DNA from: Collinsella sp. An7
GTDB taxonomy: Bacteria; Actinomycetota; Coriobacteriia; Coriobacteriales; Coriobacteriaceae
Direction of reading: 5' to 3'
Assembly: GCF_002159335.1 (NCBI RefSeq)
Contig: NZ_NFHP01000003.1
Coordinates: forward strand, 298,304 to 362,303
Length of the DNA stretch: 64,000 nt
Positions 56,931-64,000 of the stretch are shown piece after piece. Every line of letters begins with the position of its first letter. The stretch's first letter is position 1. Made by a program: the position numbers and the translations under genes. The notes under the pieces were generated by a model. It was not told the DNA's origin. It saw only the letters and a program-made list of their open reading frames with translations, and ran no database searches.

Positions 56931-57854
56931 TTAGAGCTTGCGAACGGTCACATGCTTAGCGTACTCGTCCACATGGCCAAAGTCGCCCAGGCCCACGCTC
57001 TCGGCAACGTTGGCACCCGTCGCCATGGCGTACTTGAGCGCCTCCTCAACGTTGCTGCGATCGTCGTACCACTTGTTGAGGAACGCGGCGAGCGTGCAGT
57101 CGCCAGCGCACACCGAGGACACGAGCTTGATGTTAAAGTCGCGCTTGGCGTACCAGATGTCCTCACCGTTGGAGAAGTAGGCGCTGCCGCGGCTGCCCAT
57201 GGTGAGGAGCACGTTCTGGACACCGTCGGCATGAGCGAGCTCAAGGGCGCGCTTGGCGTCGTCGTCGGTATCGATGGTGACACCCCAGATGGCCTTCATC
57301 TCGTGATGGTTGGGCTTGATGAGCAGCGGGCCGGTCTTGGCGAGGGTCTTGAGCTTGTCACTCGAAAGGTCGAGCACCACGTCGGCACCCTTGGCCTTGG
57401 CGTGCGCGACGACCTGATCGAGGAAGTCGGGCGAGGCCTTGGGCGGCACGGAGCCGGAGATGATGAGGCACTCCATCTCAGAGGCACCGTCGATGATCTT
57501 GAAGAGCTCCTGCTCGTACTGCGGGGTAAGCGGCGCACCGGGGTTGAGGATGCCGTACTCGCTCTCGCCGTCGTTGACATAGGCGCAGATGCGCGTCACG
57601 CCGTCGATCCAGACCGGCTGGCAGAAGCAGCCCATGTTCATGGTCTCCTCGACGATGAACTTGCCGGTAAAGCCGCCAAAGAAGCCGAGGGCCACGGAGT
57701 CGCGGCCAAACTTCTTGAGCGCGAACGACACGTCGAGACCCTTGCCGTTGGGCGTGTAGCTCGCCGAGTAGGTGCGGACGTTCTCGTTGGCCACGAGCGA
57801 CGGGCTCGACACCGTCATATCGACCGCAGGGTTCGCGGTAAGCGTATAGAACAT
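56931..57854 (-). CDS. PfkB-family sugar kinase, 1-phosphofructokinase-like
   Basis: Ribokinase-fold kinase of 307 residues. The FruK/LacC-like N terminus is 'MFYTLTANPAVDMTVSSPSL', with 'NGKGLDVSFALKKFG' and 'GFFGGFTGKFI' substrate motifs. The anion-hole/catalytic motif reads 'SSVCAGDCTLAAF' where the family normally has G-A-G-D-S; the base Asp is kept but the first Gly is Cys. Expected to phosphorylate fructose 1-phosphate or tagatose 6-phosphate. It follows ptsH and ptsI in the same direction, so sugar import and phosphorylation are linked. ATG 57854 has AAAGGAAGGG upstream. Confidence 0.85.
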   Translation of the reverse strand: MFYTLTANPAVDMTVSSPSLVANENVRTYSASYTPNGKGLDVSFALKKFGRDSVALGFFGGFTGKFIVEETMNMGCFCQPVWIDGVTRICAYVNDGESEYGILNPGAPLTPQYEQELFKIIDGASEMECLIISGSVPPKASPDFLDQVVAHAKAKGADVVLDLSSDKLKTLAKTGPLLIKPNHHEMKAIWGVTIDTDDDAKRALELAHADGVQNVLLTMGSRGSAYFSNGEDIWYAKRDFNIKLVSSVCAGDCTLAAFLNKWYDDRSNVEEALKYAMATGANVAESVGLGDFGHVDEYAKHVTVRKL

Positions 57855-57920
57855 AAGCCCTTCCTTTCTTAGATGCTCTGCACCCGCGCTCGCGCGCCGG
57901 GCAGCATTCGACCGCTGCTT

Positions 57921-57949
57921 ATTATACGCGTCTGTCGCCCAGGTGGCAT
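57921..57949 (-). promoter_or_regulatory. Candidate promoter of the fruK-like gene
   Basis: On the minus strand a perfect TATAAT (57921-57926) lies 17 nt from ATGCCA (57944-57949, 4/6). A 12-bp perfect hairpin (57930-57941 with 57955-57966) overlaps the spacer and could also terminate ptsI or bind a regulator. Confidence 0.5.
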
Positions 57950-57991
57950 GCACATGGGCGACAGACTTACACGCAGTTTACCGAATTAAAA

Positions 57992-59695
57992 TTATCGGGC
58001 GGCCTTCTCGAGGGCAGCCTTGACCTCATCGGCGGTCTTGAGCTGCATGACCTCCGCCTCGAGCGCGTCGGCGTCGGCCTTGGACCACTGCGAGATGGTC
58101 TTGCGGGTCTTGAGGACGCTCGGCGCGGAGACCGAGAACTCCTCCATGCCCCACGAGAGCAGCAGCGGCGTGAGCAGCGGGTCGGCCGCGGCCTCGCCGC
58201 ACATGCCCACCATGATGCCGTGCTTGACGCCCTCGGTGATGATCTTCTTGATGGCGCGGAGCACCGCCGGGTAGTACCAGCTGTAGAGGTAGGCCACGCG
58301 GTCGTTGCCACGGTCGGAGGCCATGGTGTAGCCGGTGAGGTCGTTGGTGCCGATGGAGAAGAACGCAGCCTCCTCGGCGAGGATGTCAGCGATGTTGGCG
58401 GCGGCGGCCGTCTCCATCATGATGCCGACCTCGATGTTCTCGTTGAACTTGTAACCCTCGGTGGCAAGCTCGCCCTTGCACTCCTCGACGAGCGCCTTGA
58501 CATGGCGGAGCTCCTCAACGCAGGTAACGAGCGGCACCATGATCTTGATGTCGCCAAAGGCGCTCGCACGCAGGAGGGCGCGGAGCTGGACCTTGTACTC
58601 CTCGGGGTTATCGAGGCAGTAGCGCACCGCGCGATAACCCATGAAGGGGTTGTCCTCCTTCTGGAGGTTCATGTAGGGGATCTCCTTGTCGCCGCCCACG
58701 TCGAGCGTACGGATGATCACCGGCGCGCCCTTGAGGGTGACGGCCACCTTGCGGTACGCCTCAAACTGCTCGTCCTCAGAGGGGAGCTCCTTGGCGTCCA
58801 TGAAGAGGAACTCGGAGCGGAAGAGGCCGATCGCCTCGGCGTCGTGGTCGACGGCGCCCTTGGCGTCCTCAGGATTGCCGATGTTGCAGGCGAGGACCTT
58901 CTTGTCGCCATCGGCGGTGACCGTCGGCTTGCCGCGGAAGGCCTCGAGGGCGCGCTTCTCGGCGGCAAAGGACTCGGCGCGCTCACGGTAGTCGGCGAGC
59001 TGCTCGTCGGTCGGATCGTTGATGACGTGGCCGTTGATGCCGTCGACGATGACCGTCATGCCGTTGTGCAAGGCGCCGCAGGCGTTGGGCACCGAGAGGA
59101 CCGCAGGAATCTCGAGCGCGCGGGCGATGATGGCGGAGTGCGAGGTGCGGCCGCCGACCTCAGTGACGATGCCGGCGACGTTCTCCTTGTCGATGGTTGC
59201 CGTCATGGACGGGGTGAGATCGTGCACGACGATGATGCTGCCGGCAGGGAGCACGGAGAGGTCAACAACCTCGCGTCCGAGGAGCTCGGCCAAGATGCCG
59301 GTGCGGATGTCGGCGATATCGGCAGCGCGGAGGCGGAACATCTCGTCGTCCATGGAGAGGAACATGTTCTCGAACATGGTCGAGGTCTCCACGAGCGCCT
59401 GCTCAGCGCAGGTGCCGCCGTCAATGGAGGCGTTGATGGCGTCGGTCATGCCGGGATCCTGGGCGAGCATAATGTGACCGCTCATGATCTCGGCCTCGTT
59501 CTCGCCCACGGTGACCTTCATGCGGTCGGCCTGGGCCTGCGTCTTCTGGCAGAAGACATCGAGCGCCGCCTGGTAGCGGTCGCGCTCGGCCTGAGTGTCC
59601 TCGACCTTGGTGGGCTCAAAGGAGAGATCCGGCTCGACCGCCAAAACCACGGTACCGATGCCGATGCCCTCGGATGCGTTTACTCCCTCGTACAT
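57992..59695 (-). CDS. ptsI: PTS enzyme I
   Basis: Enzyme I (567 residues) takes phosphate from phosphoenolpyruvate and passes it to HPr. The phosphorylated histidine is in 'VGGRTSHSAIIARALEIPAV'. The PEP-binding C-terminal barrel has 'LFRSEFLFMD', 'RTLDVGGDKEIPYMNLQKED' and the active-site 'GMCGEAAADPLLTPLLLSWG'. ATG 59695 has GGAAGGAAAGAGG upstream. It lies 116 nt downstream of ptsH, with a terminator-like hairpin in between. Confidence 0.96.
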   Translation of the reverse strand: MYEGVNASEGIGIGTVVLAVEPDLSFEPTKVEDTQAERDRYQAALDVFCQKTQAQADRMKVTVGENEAEIMSGHIMLAQDPGMTDAINASIDGGTCAEQALVETSTMFENMFLSMDDEMFRLRAADIADIRTGILAELLGREVVDLSVLPAGSIIVVHDLTPSMTATIDKENVAGIVTEVGGRTSHSAIIARALEIPAVLSVPNACGALHNGMTVIVDGINGHVINDPTDEQLADYRERAESFAAEKRALEAFRGKPTVTADGDKKVLACNIGNPEDAKGAVDHDAEAIGLFRSEFLFMDAKELPSEDEQFEAYRKVAVTLKGAPVIIRTLDVGGDKEIPYMNLQKEDNPFMGYRAVRYCLDNPEEYKVQLRALLRASAFGDIKIMVPLVTCVEELRHVKALVEECKGELATEGYKFNENIEVGIMMETAAAANIADILAEEAAFFSIGTNDLTGYTMASDRGNDRVAYLYSWYYPAVLRAIKKIITEGVKHGIMVGMCGEAAADPLLTPLLLSWGMEEFSVSAPSVLKTRKTISQWSKADADALEAEVMQLKTADEVKAALEKAAR

Positions 59696-59730
59696 TCCTC
59701 TTTCCTTCCTCGGCGGACGGGCCGCCGATG

Positions 59731-59764
59731 AAAAACGCAGGCGTCCGGGTACCAGACGCCTGCG
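59731..59764 (-). terminator. Intrinsic terminator between ptsH and ptsI
   Basis: A perfect 10-bp stem (59736-59745 with 59755-59764), loop 9 nt, is followed on the minus strand by UUUUU (59731-59735). It lies after ptsH and 36 nt before the ptsI start, so most ptsH transcripts could end here and some read through. Confidence 0.75.
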
Positions 59765-59811
59765 CACCAATTGCTGGACTCAGTTGTGCCTCAACAGCCC
59801 CGCAGGGGATG

Positions 59812-60075
59812 TTACTCGCCGAGACCGCTCTTGATGAGCTCGACGGCTGCGGTGAGGGCATCGGCCTCGTCGGCGCCGTCGCAACGGATCTCGACCTCGG
59901 TGCCGCAAGGGATGCCGGCAGCCATGAGGGCCATCGGGGACTTGCCGTTGACCTCCTTCTCGGGGGTGACGACCGTCACGTCGCAGGCGAACTTGCCCAT
60001 GGTGGAGGCGAAGAGGCCGGCGGGACGCATGTGAAGACCCTGGGGGTTAACGAGCGTGACCTTCTCAGAAACCAT
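59812..60075 (-). CDS. ptsH: Phosphocarrier protein HPr
   Basis: HPr of 87 residues. The PTS phosphorylation site is His15 in 'NPQGLHMRPAGLFAS', and the regulatory site Ser46 is in 'VNGKSPMALMAAGI', the site used by HPr kinase in Gram-positive bacteria. No hprK gene is in the window. ATG 60075 has AAAAGGAG eight bases upstream. It feeds enzyme I phosphate to the IIBC permease and other PTS permeases. Confidence 0.96.
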   Translation of the reverse strand: MVSEKVTLVNPQGLHMRPAGLFASTMGKFACDVTVVTPEKEVNGKSPMALMAAGIPCGTEVEIRCDGADEADALTAAVELIKSGLGE

Positions 60076-60314
60076 AAATGACTCCTTTTGACCATGCCAG
60101 CCGCGCACCCGCGCGACGGGACACGTTACAACGACGGGTCTAGTTTACCCCATGGCAAGGTTTTTGTTGCGAGAAATGGCTCCGCGTAACTCGTTTGCCG
60201 GTGAGCGGCGGGTTGCAAGGACGATCGCGCGCTCGTTGCGGGGCAGTACGCGCGTGCCGGACGCGTTTGCAAGAAGCCCGGCGTCGCAAAGACAACCGGG
60301 CCTTAGTTTCGGGG

Positions 60315-60388
60315 TGCGCCCTGGGGGATTCGAACCCACGACCTTGAGATTAGAAGTCTCCTGCTCTATCCAACTGAGCTAAGGGCGC
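60315..60388 (-). tRNA. tRNA-Arg(UCU)
   Basis: Cloverleaf with acceptor GCGCCCT/AGGGCGC, anticodon loop CTTCTAA giving anticodon UCU (codon AGA) and T-loop GTTCGAATC. The 3' CCA is not encoded (CCC follows the discriminator base). The rest of 60076-60495 shows no gene. Confidence 0.95.
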
Positions 60389-60495
60389 ATCGTGAGCGAT
60401 TATAGTAGAAGCGGATTGAGCGCGAAAGAACCCTAGACGCTACACTTACAGCAATCTGATCGCATACGGGATAGACGCGGGGAAGGACATCCGTC

Positions 60496-61476
60496 ATGGA
60501 TCTTATCTCGGTCGTGGTGCCGTGCTACAACGAGGAGGAGAGCCTGCCCATCTTTTTGGAGGCGCTCGCCGGGGTGGCGCGTGGGATGCGCGAACGTCAC
60601 GAGGTCTCGTTTGAGGTCGTGCTCGTAGACGACGGCTCGACCGACGACACACTCAAGGTCATGAAGCGCGCCTCCGAGCAGGCGCGGGTAGACGCGGTGG
60701 ACAGCGTGCCGCTCCTCGATATCCACTGGCTTTCGTTCTCGCGAAACTTCGGTAAAGAAGCGGGGCTCGCCGCCGGGCTCGAGCATGCCCAGGGCAACTA
60801 CGTCGCCCTCATGGACGCCGACATGCAAGATCCGCCGAACCTCTTGCCCGAGATGTACGAGATTCTCCTCACCGAGCACTACGACAACGTGGCCACGCGC
60901 CGGGTAAACCGCGAGGGCGAGCCTCCGATCCGCTCGTTCTTTGCCCGTCTCTTCTACAAGCTCATCAACCGCATCTCCAAGGCGGACATTGTGGACGGAG
61001 CGCGCGACTTCCGCCTGATGAAACGCCCCATGGTCGACGCCATCCTGTCGCTTCCTGAGTACAACCGCTTCTCTAAGGGAATCTTTGGATGGGTCGGCTT
61101 TAAAACCAAGTGGCTGCCCTTCGTTAACGTTGAGCGCGTGGCAGGCGAGACCAAATGGAGCTTCTTCTCGCTTCTGCTCTACTCGATCGACGGCATCGTG
61201 GCGTTCTCGACCGTGCCGCTCTCCATAGCATCGGTGGCGGGACTCCTGCTGTGCCTCGTGGCGCTTGCGGGCGTGATCTTTATCGTGGCCAAGACGATCG
61301 CCTTTGGCGACCCGGTTGAGGGTTGGCCCTCGCTTGCTTGCCTCATCACGCTCCTCGGCGGCATTCAGCTGCTCTGCCTCGGCATCATGGGACAGTACCT
61401 GGCTAAGACCTATCTGGAGACTAAGCACCGTCCACTCTATATCGTGAAGGAGTCGAGCGATGACCGAGACCGTTAA
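60496..61476 (+). CDS. GT2 polyprenyl-phosphate glycosyltransferase (CsbB/GtrB type)
   Basis: Glycosyltransferase of 326 residues that probably loads a sugar onto undecaprenyl phosphate at the inner leaflet. The family-2 motifs are 'SVVVPCYNEEESLPIF', 'VVLVDDGSTDDT' and the metal-binding 'ALMDADMQDPPNLLPEMYEI'. 'DIVDGARDFRLMKRPMVDAI' is characteristic of the GtrB/CsbB group. Two transmembrane helices lie at the C terminus (about 235-290). It overlaps the YfhO-type gene by 17 nt, as in CsbB/YfhO pairs of Gram-positive bacteria. Confidence 0.92.
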   Translation: MDLISVVVPCYNEEESLPIFLEALAGVARGMRERHEVSFEVVLVDDGSTDDTLKVMKRASEQARVDAVDSVPLLDIHWLSFSRNFGKEAGLAAGLEHAQGNYVALMDADMQDPPNLLPEMYEILLTEHYDNVATRRVNREGEPPIRSFFARLFYKLINRISKADIVDGARDFRLMKRPMVDAILSLPEYNRFSKGIFGWVGFKTKWLPFVNVERVAGETKWSFFSLLLYSIDGIVAFSTVPLSIASVAGLLLCLVALAGVIFIVAKTIAFGDPVEGWPSLACLITLLGGIQLLCLGIMGQYLAKTYLETKHRPLYIVKESSDDRDR

Positions 61477-63889
61477 GTACGCCTACGCCGGGCGCCGTCC
61501 GCAGCGAGGTATCGCGGCGCTCTTTTGGATCGGGTGCTTTGTGCTGCCGGTTGCGCTCTTCTGCGTCACCGCTGCCTGGGGAGGCGTCTACCCCTTTGGC
61601 GGCGAGTCGTTTCTTACCGAGGACCTCAAGTACCAGTACATCGACTTCTTTACGTGGTACCGCGGAGTGCTTACGGGCGAGCACTCGATCTTCTACTCGT
61701 TTGCCCAAGGCCTGGGCTCCAACGCCTGGGGACTTTACAGCTACTACCTTGCTAGCCCCTTCAACCTGCTGATTAGGCTCTTTAGCGAGGAGCATCTCAC
61801 CCTTGCCATCTTTATCATCACGGGGCTCAAGCTCGGTTGCATCGGGCTTGCCATGGGCTTTTTCCTAAGAAGACGCTTTGAGCTCCCCTATGCGTGGAGC
61901 CTGCTCTTTGCCGTGTCGTTTGCGTTCTCGGGCTGGGTGGTCACGCAGCTCAGGAACCCCATGTGGCTCGACGCGCTCATCTTGCTGCCGCTCGGCGCGC
62001 TGGCCTGCTGGCGGCTCATCCGCACGGGGCGCTTTCTGGCACTCTCGCTCGTGGTGGCGGCGGACATCATCTGCTGCTGGTACATGGCCTATATGAGCGT
62101 GCTCTTCTTCTGCCTCTATGTGCTGTTAGAGCTTGCGGTGCATATCTCCATCGGCAATCGGGCGGGCGCGCGGTTTGTGCTCGGTCGCGCGGTTCGTTTT
62201 ACCGCGGCTCTCATTTTAGGACTCGCGCTCAGCGCCTGGACCTTTGTGCCCACGGTGCTCGCCATGCTGGGCGGGTCGGGTGGCGCCAACATGACGGGCA
62301 TTTTTGCCTGCACGCCCACCGAACTCGCAAAAAGCCTTTTTCCGGGACTGTGGGCCTATGGCACGCCCCAGTTCTATACGGGGCTCGTCGCGCTCATCGC
62401 AGCCGTGCTCTTCTTACTGAATGCGCGCATCCCCCTGCGACTCAGAGTTATCGTCTTTATTATCGCGGGCTTCATGGTTGCCAGCGCCGTACTTAAACCC
62501 CTGCAGTACGTTTGGTGCGGTTTTCGTGCGCCCAACGGGTTCTACTCTCGTACGGCGATCCTCGCCTCGTTCACCATGGTATGGATGGCTGCCTACTGCG
62601 TACGTCGCGGCTGGCAAGCACCATGGCAGCACGCGGCTGTTGAGCCCGAACACACAGCCAATGCTCTCCCCCATGCATGCGACGCGAGGGGCTTCCGTCT
62701 CACCCGATGCCGCCCAGCAGTGCTCGCGCTCCTCGCCCTGACCGTCGTAGAGCTTGCCATCAACGCCCACCTCTCGTGGAACCAGCTCTATGTGGGGTAT
62801 CCCCAAGAGGAGCACGAGGCCTACGTAAACGAGGCTGATGCGCAGCTTGAAGCGCTGCGCGCTTTTGACGACAGCGCATTCTATCGCATGGATAAGACCT
62901 ATACACGCAACGGAGCCGCCCTCAACGAGGGCATCGCCCGCAACTTCATGCAGCTCTCGTCCTACTCGTCAGCCAATAATCCCCACGCGATCGACCTGCT
63001 TAACACGCTGGGATACAGCAGCAAGGGCGAGTTCTCCACGCGCTATTCCGCCCCCATTCTTGCGAGCGATGCGCTTTTGGGCGTCCGTTATGCAGCGACT
63101 TTTGAAAAGCCCGCCGGCTACCTCGCAACCGGCCTGCCGGCTACCTCCAACGGCGCCATGCTGTACGAAAACCCGTATGCACTCTCCCTCGGCTTTGTGG
63201 CAAACGCCCAGGCCGCAAACGTCGCTTACTATAAAGACATGGACCCCTTTGCGGCGCAAAACGCCATCTTTCGTGCGTTCTCCGGCGTAGAAGAAGACCT
63301 CTATACACCGCTTGCGGTTGAGCAGGTTACGTCCACCGATGGCACGCCGAGTTGGAACGTCGCGATTCCCGAGGGCGCCATAGGGTACGCCTATGTTCAA
63401 GAATCCCCGGAGGATGGTGTACGGACACCGGTCGTCCTCACCATTGGGATGACCCCATATCAAGAAAACATGCGCTTTGAGCATTCACTGCGCCCGCTCA
63501 ACACCACAACGGACACAGCATCGGTCGCAACCGTAACGCTCGCAAAAGATGCAACCGCCGAACCTTCAAGCCCGACTCCCACCTGCCTTTTCTATGGGCT
63601 GAACCTCGATGCGCTCGCCCGGTGCTGCGAGGTGCTGGGAACATCCCAGATGAACGTCACCCAGATGGGCGACAGCGTGGTTTCCGGCACCGTTATGACA
63701 GCCGAAGCGGGAGACCTTGTTCTCTCCATTCCCTATGACCGCGGATGGACCGCTACGGTCAACGGAGAGATCTGCGAAACCGAGCCCGTCCTCGATGGCG
63801 GCATGATGTCCTTCCACCTAAAGGCAGGCGAGAATGATATCCGGCTCTCATTCCGGTCCCCTGGACTTCGTCTTGGCTCCGCTGTCTAG
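61460..63889 (+). CDS. YfhO-family membrane protein (GT-C-like)
   Basis: Large polytopic protein of 809 residues with about 10-12 membrane segments in the first 460 residues and a long extracytoplasmic C-terminal region. The N-terminal motif 'SFLTEDLKYQYIDFFTWYRG' contains the acidic pair expected of GT-C transferases, and 'AQGLGSNAWGLYSYYLASPF' is characteristic of YfhO. With a CsbB-type partner, YfhO proteins move lipid-linked sugar onto lipoteichoic acid or other envelope polymers outside the membrane. The acceptor here is unknown. The stop codon lies close to the window's right end. Confidence 0.9.
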   Translation: MTETVKYAYAGRRPQRGIAALFWIGCFVLPVALFCVTAAWGGVYPFGGESFLTEDLKYQYIDFFTWYRGVLTGEHSIFYSFAQGLGSNAWGLYSYYLASPFNLLIRLFSEEHLTLAIFIITGLKLGCIGLAMGFFLRRRFELPYAWSLLFAVSFAFSGWVVTQLRNPMWLDALILLPLGALACWRLIRTGRFLALSLVVAADIICCWYMAYMSVLFFCLYVLLELAVHISIGNRAGARFVLGRAVRFTAALILGLALSAWTFVPTVLAMLGGSGGANMTGIFACTPTELAKSLFPGLWAYGTPQFYTGLVALIAAVLFLLNARIPLRLRVIVFIIAGFMVASAVLKPLQYVWCGFRAPNGFYSRTAILASFTMVWMAAYCVRRGWQAPWQHAAVEPEHTANALPHACDARGFRLTRCRPAVLALLALTVVELAINAHLSWNQLYVGYPQEEHEAYVNEADAQLEALRAFDDSAFYRMDKTYTRNGAALNEGIARNFMQLSSYSSANNPHAIDLLNTLGYSSKGEFSTRYSAPILASDALLGVRYAATFEKPAGYLATGLPATSNGAMLYENPYALSLGFVANAQAANVAYYKDMDPFAAQNAIFRAFSGVEEDLYTPLAVEQVTSTDGTPSWNVAIPEGAIGYAYVQESPEDGVRTPVVLTIGMTPYQENMRFEHSLRPLNTTTDTASVATVTLAKDATAEPSSPTPTCLFYGLNLDALARCCEVLGTSQMNVTQMGDSVVSGTVMTAEAGDLVLSIPYDRGWTATVNGEICETEPVLDGGMMSFHLKAGENDIRLSFRSPGLRLGSAV

Positions 63890-63900
63890 CACGCGTAAAT

Positions 63901-63944
63901 AGTACCGCTGTTCCGCCTACCGAGTACCGGCGTTCCGCGCACGC
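63901..63944. repeat. 22-bp tandem repeat past the YfhO gene
   Basis: AGTACCGCTGTTCCGCCTAC (start of 63901-63922) and AGTACCGGCGTTCCGCGCAC (start of 63923-63944) are imperfect 22-bp tandem copies, followed by a partial third (GGTACCGG). The remaining bases to 64000 show nothing else. Confidence 0.4.
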
Positions 63945-64000
63945 GGTACCGGCCCCAACCGAATAGCCTTTCCTCAGGAGGGGGCGCCGCCCGGGTGCCC

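Noticed and set aside
60145..60339. 64-codon frame upstream of ptsH on the minus strand
   Set aside because: It runs into the tRNA-Arg gene and has no recognisable sequence.

Overview
The window is a high-GC, gene-dense piece of a bacterial chromosome. Gene content and order point to a Gram-positive actinobacterium of class Coriobacteriia, most like Collinsella or a near relative. This placement is inferred from the proteins and not proven by a marker gene: HPr has both His15 and Ser46, there are several sugar PTS and 6-phospho-glycosidase genes, a formate-tetrahydrofolate ligase set, and a GT2/YfhO envelope-glycosylation pair. No rRNA genes, CRISPR arrays, prophage or intact insertion sequences were seen. 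Three tRNA genes are present.

Layout. 1-12.5 kb, all on the minus strand, is an information-processing block read as rimP, nusA, infB, rbfA, nrnA, truB, ribF, dnaG, rpoD, with short overlaps, followed by a stand-alone prepilin peptidase domain gene. 12.6-17.5 kb holds cytidine deaminase, leuS behind a very large leader hairpin, and a YARHG-domain membrane protein. 18-23.4 kb is a carbohydrate locus: a PTS IIBC permease and a large GH106-like hydrolase, divergent from an AraC regulator. 23.5-33 kb holds guaB, a ModE-like HTH protein, a TetR/methyltransferase pair, mntP, a degenerate PLP-fold protein, a GH1 phospho-glucosidase, thrS and a zinc-ribbon membrane protein. 33-44 kb holds a GH13 glucosidase, tRNA-Glu and tRNA-Gln, an MFS/carboxylesterase pair facing a ROK repressor, a decayed radical-SAM maturase, and RpiR/TauE/CLC genes. 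44-50.7 kb is a one-carbon folate cluster (fhs, fchA, folD, folE, 5-FTHF cyclo-ligase, folC). 50.9-60.4 kb holds a second GH1 gene, valS, cca, and the general PTS (ptsH, ptsI, fruK-like), then tRNA-Arg. 60.5-63.9 kb is a GT2/YfhO pair.

How the parts work together. ptsH and ptsI supply phosphate to the PTS permease; the two GH1 enzymes and the GH106-like protein would then act on imported, probably phosphorylated, sugars. The folate cluster can take formate to methylene-THF. Its FolD lacks the lysine needed for cyclohydrolase chemistry, which fits with the separate cyclohydrolase gene fchA beside it.

The most unusual material is intergenic: about ten long, near-perfect palindromes or terminal-inverted-repeat units of 35-155 bp. 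Two of these units share their arms, and some overlap the ends of genes. Other points of interest are the PLP-fold protein with Arg at the expected lysine position, a plant-WRC-like C3H motif at the C terminus of NusA, fluoride-type CLC motifs, and conserved-looking RNA hairpins in front of rimP, leuS and thrS.
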